Positions 1-5,488 of a DNA stretch of 24,848 bases are shown in pieces. Each line of letters starts with the position of its first letter. The stretch's first letter is position 1. The stretch spans positions 1 to 24,848 of the forward strand of contig JBBRHF010000048.1 in the NCBI GenBank assembly GCA_038223055.1, read 5' to 3'. The DNA is from JBBRHF01 sp038223055 (GTDB taxonomy: Bacteria; Actinomycetota; Actinomycetes; JACCUZ01). The notes below the pieces were generated by a model. It was not told where the DNA came from, did not search any database, and saw only the letters and a list, made by a program, of their open reading frames with translations. The position numbers and the translations under genes are program-made.

Positions 1-60
1 GGTCAACTTCGCACGATCCCCCGCAGTCAAGGTGACCGTGAACTCCTTCAGACGAGGCAC
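1..60 (-). CDS. N-terminal fragment of a possible IS630-like transposase (runs off the window)
   Basis: A minus-strand reading frame begins with GTG at 60 and leaves the window after 20 codons (VPRLKEFTVTLTAGDRAKLT). A good ribosome binding site, GAAGGAG at 75-69, lies 8 bases upstream of the GTG. The short peptide resembles the N-terminus of IS630-type transposases, where a basic stretch is followed by 'LTxxDRAxL' before the first helix-turn-helix. That is recalled from the family and rests on 20 residues, so the call is weak. The neighbouring Nudix gene is broken, which fits a mobile element at this edge. It could equally be an unrelated small protein. Confidence 0.35.
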   Translation of the reverse strand, partial: MPRLKEFTVTLTAGDRAKLT

Positions 61-145
61 GCCGTCAACTCCTTCTGGTCGAGTATCAACCAGAACAGCC
101 GACCACACATACCCATCAAATTAGAGGCGACACGCTACTAGCCCA

Positions 146-178
146 TGGCTAGGCCGTGGCTAGGCCGTGGCTAGGCCA
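146..178. repeat. 11-bp tandem repeat, 3 copies
   Basis: The unit TGGCTAGGCCG is present three times head to tail (146-156, 157-167, 168-178, the last with one changed base). Just before it, CTAGCC (138-143) and GGCTAG (147-152) form an inverted repeat around CAT. The array lies between the possible transposase start and the broken Nudix gene. I see no coding function. Confidence 0.85.
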
Positions 179-180
179 CG

Positions 181-221
181 AGTAGGTCGAGTAGGTCGAG
201 TAGGTCGAGTAGGTCGAGTAG
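181..221. repeat. 9-bp tandem repeat, 4.5 copies
   Basis: The unit AGTAGGTCG is perfect over four copies (181-216), followed by AGTAG. It follows the 11-bp array after two bases. The stretch from 61 to about 335 has no gene that I can support. It holds these two arrays and, from about 222, DNA that replaces the missing front half of the Nudix gene. Confidence 0.9.
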
Positions 222-261
222 AGGGAATCCAGGGCGCTGTGCACAGCTCGGCGAACCTCGG

Positions 262-828
262 ATGGTGTCCGCGCCGACGGCGCATAGCGGGAGAACCACG
301 CATTCACGAGTGAGTCGACCTCCACGTCAGCCCCTCGCGGACGTGCACCTCGAGCAGGTCGCGACCTACGGCGAGCCGCGTCGCGACCCACGGCTACGGG
401 TCGTGTCGGTCGCCTACCTGGCGCTGGTCGCCGACCTGCCCGCGCCGGTCCCGGGGACCGACGCGGCAGACGCGGCAGACGCGAGCTGGCGCCCGCTGCC
501 GGCCCTGCTCAGTGGGTCCCGTCGGCTCGCCTTCGACCACGACAGGATCCTGCGCGACGGGGTCGAACGGGCCCGGTCCAAGCTGGAGTACACTCCGCTG
601 GCCGTTTCGTTCTGCCGGGAGCCGTTCACGGTCGGGGAGCTACGTCGGGTCTACGAGGTGGTCTGGGGCCAGCCCCTCGACCCCCGCAACTTCCACCGCA
701 AGGTGACCGGTGCGTCGGGGTTCCTCCTAGAAACGGGCGAGACGACGACCCGGCAGGGCGGGCGGCCCGCGCGGCTCTTTCGGCAGGGGACCGCGACACT
801 GCTCGTCCCACCGCTCCTGCGGGCGTAG
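262..828 (+). pseudogene. 5'-truncated Nudix hydrolase/regulator with winged-helix C-terminus
   Basis: From about residue 26 (nt 337, ADVHLEQVATYGEP) to the end, this reads like the back half of an actinobacterial Nudix protein. It keeps the last Nudix strands (RVVSVAYLALVADLP) and then an NrtR-like winged helix (residues about 118-180: FTVGELRRVYEVVWG, DPRNFHRKVTG, GRPARLF). The front half is absent, including the Nudix box (GX5EX7REUXEEXGU) that binds the metal and does the hydrolysis. The first 25 residues from ATG 262 do not resemble the family, and the frame is closed by a stop at 172. The start has no recognisable ribosome binding site. The intact protein would hydrolyse a nucleoside-diphosphate derivative or sense it and bind DNA. 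As it stands it is probably a remnant, or at most an orphan DNA-binding domain. DAADAAD in the middle comes from a 9-bp repeat (460-483). Confidence 0.75.
460..483. repeat. 9-bp tandem repeat within the Nudix remnant
   Basis: GACGCGGCA occurs twice, followed by GACGCG. It encodes the repeated DAADAAD in a surface-loop position of the Nudix remnant. It is in frame, so it only lengthens a loop. Confidence 0.8.
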
Positions 829-850
829 GCCCAGCCCTACGCTGTCGCAA

Positions 851-1387
851 GTGACCGCCGAAACCCGCGTGAGCGCAGCCCCCGACGTACGCCCCGCGGT
901 CTGCACGGACGTGCCTCTCCTGCTCACCATGATCGGCGAGCTGGCGGAGTACGAGCGCGCCGGGCACAAGGTTCGTGCCACCGAGAACCAGCTGCAGGCG
1001 ACACTGTTCGGGGACCGGCCGGCCGCTTTCTGCCATGTCGCCGAGGTCGGTGACGAGGTCGTCGGCTTCGCCTTGTGGTTCCTCAACTTCTCGACATGGA
1101 CGGGCGCTCACGGCATCTACCTCGAGGATCTCTATGTCCGGCCCCAACGACGCGCAGCCGGGGTTGGCTCCGCCCTCCTGCGCGAGCTTGCCGCCGTGTG
1201 CGTCGACCGGGGCTACCCCCGGCTGGAGTGGTCGGTGCTCGACTGGAACGTCGACGCCCGAGGCTTCTACGTAGCCCTCGGCGCCGAGGCACGGGGCGAC
1301 TGGGTCCCCTACCGGGTCAGCGGTGCCGCCCTTGCGGACCTGGCCGATGGCCGGACGGGACCGCGACGCCAGCGTCCGGCCGGGTAG
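851..1387 (+). CDS. GNAT N-acetyltransferase, diamine/thialysine acetyltransferase-like
   Basis: A 178-residue protein starting at GTG 851, 22 bases after the Nudix remnant. It has one GNAT fold: a substrate region with LAEYERAGHKVRATENQL (about residues 30-50), the central strands GFALWFLNFSTW, GIYLEDLYVRP, then the acetyl-CoA motif RRAAGVGSALL (near residue 100) and the C-terminal WSVLDWNVDARGFYVALGA. This layout, especially NFSTW...GIYLEDLYV and WNxxARxFYxxLGA, is typical of the spermidine/spermine N1-acetyltransferase and thialysine acetyltransferase group. Such enzymes move an acetyl group from acetyl-CoA to a primary amine in the cytoplasm. The actual substrate cannot be read from the sequence. 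The last 25 residues are extra and basic. No strong ribosome binding site precedes the GTG; no better start is evident. Confidence 0.85.
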   Translation: MTAETRVSAAPDVRPAVCTDVPLLLTMIGELAEYERAGHKVRATENQLQATLFGDRPAAFCHVAEVGDEVVGFALWFLNFSTWTGAHGIYLEDLYVRPQRRAAGVGSALLRELAAVCVDRGYPRLEWSVLDWNVDARGFYVALGAEARGDWVPYRVSGAALADLADGRTGPRRQRPAG

Positions 1388-1436
1388 CGTTCGGTAGGGT
1401 CACCCAAGGCGGACCGACGCGACGAGGGGGTCTGGA

Positions 1437-1874
1437 GTGGGCATGGGCGCGGTGCTGAGTGAGCCCGGCAAGGATGACCGTGGTGCACCTGTCGAGGACG
1501 CTGTCGAGATCCGCCTTCCGGCCGACTCGGGCTACCTTTCGGTCCTGCGGGTCGCCACGGCCGGCCTCGCCGCCCGACTCGACTTCACCCTCGATGAGAT
1601 CGAGGACCTCCGCATCGCGGTCGACGAGGCCTGCGCGATGCTGCTCTCTCAGGCACCGCCGGGCGCCCAGCTGACCTGCCGGTTCGAGCTTCGCGCGGCC
1701 ACGCTCGAGATCACGGTAACGGTCCCCAACCGCACCGGCGCCCTGCCGGCGAGAGATACCTTCTCCTGGACGGTGCTCGCGGCGCTCGCCGGCGACGTCG
1801 ACACCGGCAGCGACGAGGAACACGAGGTGTGGATTCGACTGCGCAAGCGCCGCAGGGCAGGGAGCCCGGCATGA
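1437..1874 (+). CDS. rsbW: Anti-sigma factor of the RsbW/UsfX type
   Basis: A 145-residue HATPase_c_2 (GHKL) domain protein. Visible signatures are the N-box-like helix IEDLRIAVDEACAMLL (about residues 60-75) and the actinobacterial FSWTVLAALAGDV motif (about 109-121). In classical RsbW kinases the N box carries an Asn that holds Mg-ATP; here that place reads EACAML, so kinase activity is doubtful. The mycobacterial anti-SigF protein UsfX also departs from the classical box. The stop overlaps the ATG of the sigma gene (ATGA, 1871-1874), so the two are translationally coupled, and this protein most likely binds and holds that sigma factor. GAGGGGG (1424-1430) precedes GTG 1437; ATG 1443 is an alternative start. 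A TAGGGT hexamer at 1395-1400 could be a -10 element. No anti-anti-sigma gene is in the window. Confidence 0.9.
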   Translation: MGMGAVLSEPGKDDRGAPVEDAVEIRLPADSGYLSVLRVATAGLAARLDFTLDEIEDLRIAVDEACAMLLSQAPPGAQLTCRFELRAATLEITVTVPNRTGALPARDTFSWTVLAALAGDVDTGSDEEHEVWIRLRKRRRAGSPA

Positions 1875-2857
1875 CCGGCTCCCTTGACTCCGCGCCCCAC
1901 CAATGGACGGCGGGGCCGCAGCCAGGTGTCCCCACGGCGGCCGACGGAACTCACGAGGTGATGCCCCCCGGCGACGCCAGCGCACCCGACGTACCGCAGG
2001 GGCCGGAGGTCGCGCCCGGGCCGGCCGCCGACGCGGGGCAGGTGGCCGACCCTATTCCCGGCGATCCGGAGCGCCCTGCGCTCTCGACCCGGCTGACCGT
2101 TGACCGGGAGCGCACCCGCACCCTCTTCCTCGAGTTGCAGGGCGCACCCGAGGGAGAGCCGCGACGCGCGCGCGCCCGCGACTCCCTCGTCGAGCAACAC
2201 CTCCCGCTGGTCGAGCACCTCGCCCGCCGGTTCCGCAACCGCGGTGAGCCCTACGAGGACCTGGTTCAGGTCGCCACCATCGGGTTGATCAAGAGCGTGG
2301 ACCGGTTCGACCTCGGGCGCGAAGTGGAGTTCTCGACCTACGCGACCCCCACGATCGTCGGGGAGATCAAGCGACACTTCCGGGACAAGGGCTGGGCGGT
2401 GCGGGTCCCGCGGCGCCTGCAGGAGCTGCGGCTGTCGCTGGCCTCCGCCACCAGCGAACTGTCTCAGCGACAGGGTCGCTCCCCGACCGTGTCCGAGCTG
2501 GCCACCTATCTCAAGATCACCGACGAGGAGGTCCTCGAGGGTCTCGAGTCGGCCAACGCCTATAGCACGCTGTCCCTGGACGCGGGTGACTCGACTCGCG
2601 GTGACGAGCCGATGCCCGTCTCGGAGACCCTCGGCGTGGAGGACGAGTCGCTGCAAGGCGTGGAGTACCGCGAGTCCCTCAAGCCCATGCTTGAGCGGCT
2701 CCCGGCGCGGGAGAAGAAGATCCTCTTGCTGCGGTTCTTCAAGAACATGACCCAGTCGGAGATCGCCACCGAGCTCGGCATCTCCCAGATGCACGTCTCG
2801 CGGCTGCTCGCCCGCACGCTGGCGCAGCTGCGCGAAGGCCTGTTCGTGGAGGAATGA
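1871..2857 (+). CDS. sigF: RNA polymerase sigma factor, SigF/SigB group
   Basis: A 328-residue sigma-70 family group 3 factor. I chose ATG 1871 because it overlaps the stop of the anti-sigma gene by ATGA; an in-frame GTG 14 codons upstream would need a larger overlap. Residues 1-75 are acidic and proline-rich with no domain. Region 2 begins near residue 104 (DSLVEQHLPLVEHLARRF) and includes EDLVQVATIGLIKSVDRFD and FSTYATPTIVGEIKRHFRDK. Region 3 covers VRVPRRLQELRL to SVSELATYL-type helices, and region 4 (about 268-325) has LPAREKKILLLRFF and the helix-turn-helix TQSEIATELGISQMHVSRLL. These belong to the stress/development SigF-SigB class, which directs RNA polymerase to general stress or morphological promoters when released from its anti-sigma factor. 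The gene converges with the next one with only 9 bases between. Confidence 0.95.
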   Translation: MTGSLDSAPHQWTAGPQPGVPTAADGTHEVMPPGDASAPDVPQGPEVAPGPAADAGQVADPIPGDPERPALSTRLTVDRERTRTLFLELQGAPEGEPRRARARDSLVEQHLPLVEHLARRFRNRGEPYEDLVQVATIGLIKSVDRFDLGREVEFSTYATPTIVGEIKRHFRDKGWAVRVPRRLQELRLSLASATSELSQRQGRSPTVSELATYLKITDEEVLEGLESANAYSTLSLDAGDSTRGDEPMPVSETLGVEDESLQGVEYRESLKPMLERLPAREKKILLLRFFKNMTQSEIATELGISQMHVSRLLARTLAQLREGLFVEE

Positions 2858-2866
2858 CCGACCAGC

Positions 2867-3292
2867 TCACGCGCGTGGGTCCGAGAGCAGCCCGGACACC
2901 GCCGGAACGAACAGCATGCCAGCGACGGCCAGCGCCCACGCCGCCAACGGGGCGCCGACGTACCACCGGTCGCCCTGGAGCAGGCCCCAGGCCACCGGCA
3001 GGACCAGCAGCTGGGCAACCAGCGCCGGCGAGCGACTCCAGTGCCGGGCGCACCGCAGACCTCGAGATACGGCGAGCAGCCCGAGCCCGCCCAGCAGCGC
3101 CAGCACGGCAGAACCGGCTGCGCTCGCGGCGCTTGCCGGGCGGGCGGTGACGAGCTCCACCGCCAGGAACCCCGAGGCGACGAGCAGGCCTACACCCTGG
3201 AGGGCGACCAGCGCGGCCACGAACGTCAAGGCCGCTGGCCGCTCCCGCCGGGTTGGACCCGGGACACGGACCGGATCCGGTAGAGGACACAC
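2867..3292 (-). CDS. Small four-helix membrane protein, unknown function
   Basis: About 141 residues from GTG 3292, with four hydrophobic segments: VAALVALQGVGLLVASGFLA, AAGSAVLALLGGLGLLAVS, ALVAQLLVLPVAWGLLQ and LAAWALAVAGMLFVPAVSGL. Basic residues before the first segment (PGPTRRERP) and between segments (RGLRCARHWSRS) suggest a cytoplasmic N-terminus. The open frame extends further upstream to TTG 3391, but that part reads like non-coding DNA and no clear ribosome binding site supports either start. The gene ends 9 bases from the sigma factor stop, in convergent orientation, so the two transcripts probably interfere or share termination. No catalytic motif is visible, and I assign no function. 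Confidence 0.7.
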   Translation of the reverse strand: MCPLPDPVRVPGPTRRERPAALTFVAALVALQGVGLLVASGFLAVELVTARPASAASAAGSAVLALLGGLGLLAVSRGLRCARHWSRSPALVAQLLVLPVAWGLLQGDRWYVGAPLAAWALAVAGMLFVPAVSGLLSDPRA

Positions 3293-3616
3293 GGCTGAGG
3301 ACTGTACCGGCCCGCGCCGGGGCAGCGGACGGGCGGACTGCCGACAGTGACCAGCATCGAATGACGCCGTGTCACCTGTCGGTCGCTGCAACGTGACAGC
3401 TAGTAGCTTTCAGGTCGCCGAATGGGCGGGTGTGCCCCGATCTGGGCCGGGCATGTGAGCCAACCAACACGGGTTAGCGGAGAAACCCGGGTGCAAAGGG
3501 TTGTCTCGTCAGGCAGAGTTTGCCAGTGTGGGTGCCAGGCGTTCCGACGCATCTGCGCGAGCGTCGATGAACGCATCCTCCGGGTCGTGCGGTTATAGGT
3601 CTTTTGTACGCTAGCT

Positions 3617-3632
3617 AGTGAACTGATTCACA
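3617..3632 (+). promoter_or_regulatory. CRP/FNR-family (cAMP receptor) binding site upstream of whiB1
   Basis: AGTGAACTGATTCACA matches the CRP consensus TGTGA-N6-TCACA at every fixed base except the first, and is a perfect GTGA-N6-TCAC palindrome. It is centred about 56 bases before the whiB1 start codon. In Mycobacterium tuberculosis whiB1 is a known target of the cAMP receptor protein, so the location fits established regulation. If transcription starts near 3607 (after TATAGGT), the site would lie just downstream and repress. If it starts nearer to the gene, the site could activate. Confidence 0.75.
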
Positions 3633-3666
3633 AGCGGTCGATCTCCTGTCCGCTTCAACCAATCGC

Positions 3667-3672
3667 AAGGAG
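3667..3672 (+). promoter_or_regulatory. Ribosome binding site that decides the whiB1 start
   Basis: AAGGAG ends only 2 bases before ATG 3675 but 8 bases before ATG 3681. The second spacing is normal. The protein from 3681 begins MDWRH, as in mycobacterial WhiB1, so 3681 is taken as the start. Confidence 0.8.
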
Positions 3673-3680
3673 CGATGCGC

Positions 3681-3932
3681 ATGGACTGGCGGCATATTGC
3701 AGCCTGTCGCGACGAAGATCCCGAGTTGTTCTTCCCCATCGGCAACACGGGACCTGCCGTCCTGCAGATCGAGGAAGCCAAGGCGGTGTGCCGTCGCTGC
3801 CCGGTGACCGACACCTGCCTGGCGTGGGCGCTCGAATCCGGCCAGGACGCCGGCGTGTGGGGGGCCATGAGCGAAGACGAACGACGTGCCCTCAAGCGCC
3901 GTACGGCGAGGAGCCGAACCCGCACCGCCTGA
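3681..3932 (+). CDS. whiB1: WhiB1-type iron-sulfur transcriptional regulator
   Basis: An 83-residue Wbl protein, nearly the same length as mycobacterial WhiB1 and very similar to it along its length. The four cluster cysteines are C9, C37, C40 and C46 (CRRCPVTDTC). They are followed by the GVWGAM turn and the basic tail EDERRALKRRTARSRTRT, which contacts DNA. Wbl proteins hold a [4Fe-4S] cluster; mycobacterial WhiB1 binds the primary sigma factor, reacts with nitric oxide and is essential. Those properties are inferred here from the family. The gene stands alone, with a long leader and a CRP-type site upstream and a strong terminator 12 bases downstream. Its tail-to-tail arrangement with pdtaS is the same as in mycobacteria, which supports the orthology. 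Confidence 0.95.
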   Translation: MDWRHIAACRDEDPELFFPIGNTGPAVLQIEEAKAVCRRCPVTDTCLAWALESGQDAGVWGAMSEDERRALKRRTARSRTRTA

Positions 3933-3944
3933 CCCGTCGCAGCC

Positions 3945-3980
3945 GACGAGGGCCCCGACCACCCGGCCGGGGCCCTCGTC
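3945..3980. terminator. Strong bidirectional hairpin terminator between whiB1 and pdtaS
   Basis: GACGAGGGCCCCG (3945-3957) pairs perfectly with CGGGGCCCTCGTC (3968-3980), a 13-bp GC-rich stem with a 10-base loop. It starts 12 bases after the whiB1 stop and ends 3 bases before the pdtaS stop codon. There is no U-tract, as is common in high-GC actinobacteria. It probably serves both converging transcripts. Confidence 0.85.
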
Positions 3981-3983
3981 GCG

Positions 3984-5444
3984 TCAGGCGGTCGCCTGCG
4001 CTGGCACGGCGACGGTCGCCACGGCCCCGGTCGATCCGGACGTCAGCGTGAGGCGACCGCCGAGTTCGGTCTCCACCAGGGTTCGCACGATCTGCAGCCC
4101 CAAACCCGCGCCGGTCCGGGCATCAAGGTCCGCCGGCAGACCGACGCCGTCGTCGGCCACGACCATCACCAGGCCGGCCGGCACTCGCTGCGCCCGCACG
4201 GTGATCGTGCCGGCCCGCTGACCCAGCCCGTGCTGCGCGCCGTTGTGCAGCAGTTCGACCAGCACCAACGACAACGGGCTCGCGGTTTCCGGTCGCAGCG
4301 AGCCGAAGCGACCTTCGCGCCGGACGACCAGTGGTGTGCCCACGTCGCGGGCCTCCACGACGACGGCAGCGAGTCGGTCGACCACGTCGTCGAAGTCCAC
4401 GCTGCCCTCCAGCGTCCGCGACAGCGACTCGTGCACCAGCGCGATGGACGCGACCCGGCGCTGCGCGTCCTCGAGGGCAGATCGGGCCGCCGGGCTGTCC
4501 AGCCGGCGCGACTGCAGCCGCAACAGAGCAGCCACGGTCTGCAGGTTGTTCTTGACGCGATGGTGGATCTCGCGGATGGTGACGTCCTTGCTGACGAGGT
4601 CCCGCTCTCGGTGACGCACCTCGGTCACGTCCCGGCAGAGCACGATCGCCGCCGGGCGAGCCCCCGCGTCCAGCGGGATCACGCGCAGCGCGACGATCGC
4701 ACCGCCGGCCTCGACCTCGACCTGGCGGGTCATCTGACCGGACAGGACGAGCGCGAGATCCTCCTCGACCGGCCGCGATCGGCCCACCAGCGACACCGTG
4801 ACCTCACCGAGCCGGGCGCCGGCGAGGTCGCCGGTCACGCCCAGACGACGGAACGCCGACACGGCGTTCGGGCTGGCGAAGGTGACGACGCCGGCGTCGT
4901 CGAGCCGGATGAGCCCGTCGCCGACACGGGGCGACCCCACGACCGGGTCGGCCGGACCGGGGGTCGGGAAGCGTCCCTGGGCGATCATCCGGGCGAAGTC
5001 GTCGGCAGTGGTGAGGTAGGTCAGCTCCAGGCGGCTCGGGGTGCGGGCGGTGGCCAGATTGGTGTGGCGCGCGATGACGGCGATGACGCGGTCGCCACGG
5101 CGGACCGGGATCGTCTCCTCGCGGACGGGGACGTTGTCGGACCAGTCCGGGTCGCGCTCGCGGCAGATGTGCGCCTCGTCGTACGCCAGGTCGATCTGGG
5201 GTCGCTTGCCGCGAGGGACCTCGATCCCGACGACGTCGTCGTGATGCACGGTCGGCCCGGTGGTGGGCCGCACCTGTCCGGCCGCGACGAAGCCAGTGCC
5301 GTCGCGCAGGGGCAACCAGAGCACGAGATCGGCGAAGGACAGGTCCGCCAGCAGCGGCCAGTCGGCGAGCAGCAGGTGCAGCCAGTCCAGGTCGTCCTCG
5401 GACAGGTCGGTGCGCTCGCCCGAGAACTCGTTCAGTGAGGGCAC
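3984..5444 (-). CDS. pdtaS: Cytosolic sensor histidine kinase, PdtaS type
   Basis: A 486-residue histidine kinase without membrane segments. The N-terminal GAF-like domain (about 1-150) holds LLADLSFADLVLWLPLRD and GPTVHHDDVVG. A PAS domain follows (about 175-290: DGLIRLDDAGVVTFASPNAVSAFRRLG...VILCRDVTEVRHRERDL). Then come the HisKA_2 box EIHHRVKNNLQTVAALLRLQ, with the candidate phospho-acceptor histidines at 294-295, and a HATPase domain with the N box VELLHNGAQHG, a G1 motif DDGVGLP and G2 GLGLQIVRTLV. This matches mycobacterial PdtaS, which phosphorylates the ANTAR antiterminator PdtaR; no pdtaR is in the window. The start is GTG 5444. The gene begins 44 bases after the glutamate dehydrogenase stop on the same strand, so it may be read from that transcript. 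Confidence 0.93.
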   Translation of the reverse strand: MPSLNEFSGERTDLSEDDLDWLHLLLADWPLLADLSFADLVLWLPLRDGTGFVAAGQVRPTTGPTVHHDDVVGIEVPRGKRPQIDLAYDEAHICRERDPDWSDNVPVREETIPVRRGDRVIAVIARHTNLATARTPSRLELTYLTTADDFARMIAQGRFPTPGPADPVVGSPRVGDGLIRLDDAGVVTFASPNAVSAFRRLGVTGDLAGARLGEVTVSLVGRSRPVEEDLALVLSGQMTRQVEVEAGGAIVALRVIPLDAGARPAAIVLCRDVTEVRHRERDLVSKDVTIREIHHRVKNNLQTVAALLRLQSRRLDSPAARSALEDAQRRVASIALVHESLSRTLEGSVDFDDVVDRLAAVVVEARDVGTPLVVRREGRFGSLRPETASPLSLVLVELLHNGAQHGLGQRAGTITVRAQRVPAGLVMVVADDGVGLPADLDARTGAGLGLQIVRTLVETELGGRLTLTSGSTGAVATVAVPAQATA

Positions 5445-5488
5445 CCGAGGAGCGTAGGCGCATCTCGAGGAATGGGGCGGGCGACGGG

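Larger units (their letters stand above)
3293..3680 (+). other. Long intergenic leader upstream of whiB1
   Basis: A 388-base region between divergent genes with no supportable ORF. It holds several inverted repeats on the whiB1 strand: TGTCAC/GTGACA (3370-3375/3393-3398), CGGGTT/AACCCG (3470-3475/3484-3489), GGCA/TGCC around 3512-3525, and GACGC/GCGTC (3546-3550/3561-3565). TATAGGT at 3594-3600 and TACGCT at 3607-3612 are possible -10 elements, though neither has a convincing -35. Some phrases (GTCGCCGAAT near 3415, then a GGAGAAACCC hairpin) recall parts of the cyclic-di-AMP riboswitch but do not complete its consensus. Confidence 0.5.

Noticed and set aside
149..391. Minus-strand frame of 80 codons over the 9-bp array, ending in a repeated Ser-Thr-Tyr tail
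   Set aside because: The tail is just the translated repeat and the N-terminal third is antisense to the Nudix remnant. The middle part looks mildly protein-like, but I recognise no family and see no ribosome binding site.
3390..3510. Cyclic-di-AMP (ydaO-type) riboswitch before whiB1
   Set aside because: Only scattered phrases agree; the conserved GTCAGCTAAC...GTAGGCG end and the GGGGTGAAT segment are missing in the right order. Kept only as an uncertain structured leader.
4230..5438. Long plus-strand open frame of 402 codons
   Set aside because: It is antisense to the pdtaS kinase, whose domains are unmistakable; long antisense frames are expected in high-GC DNA.
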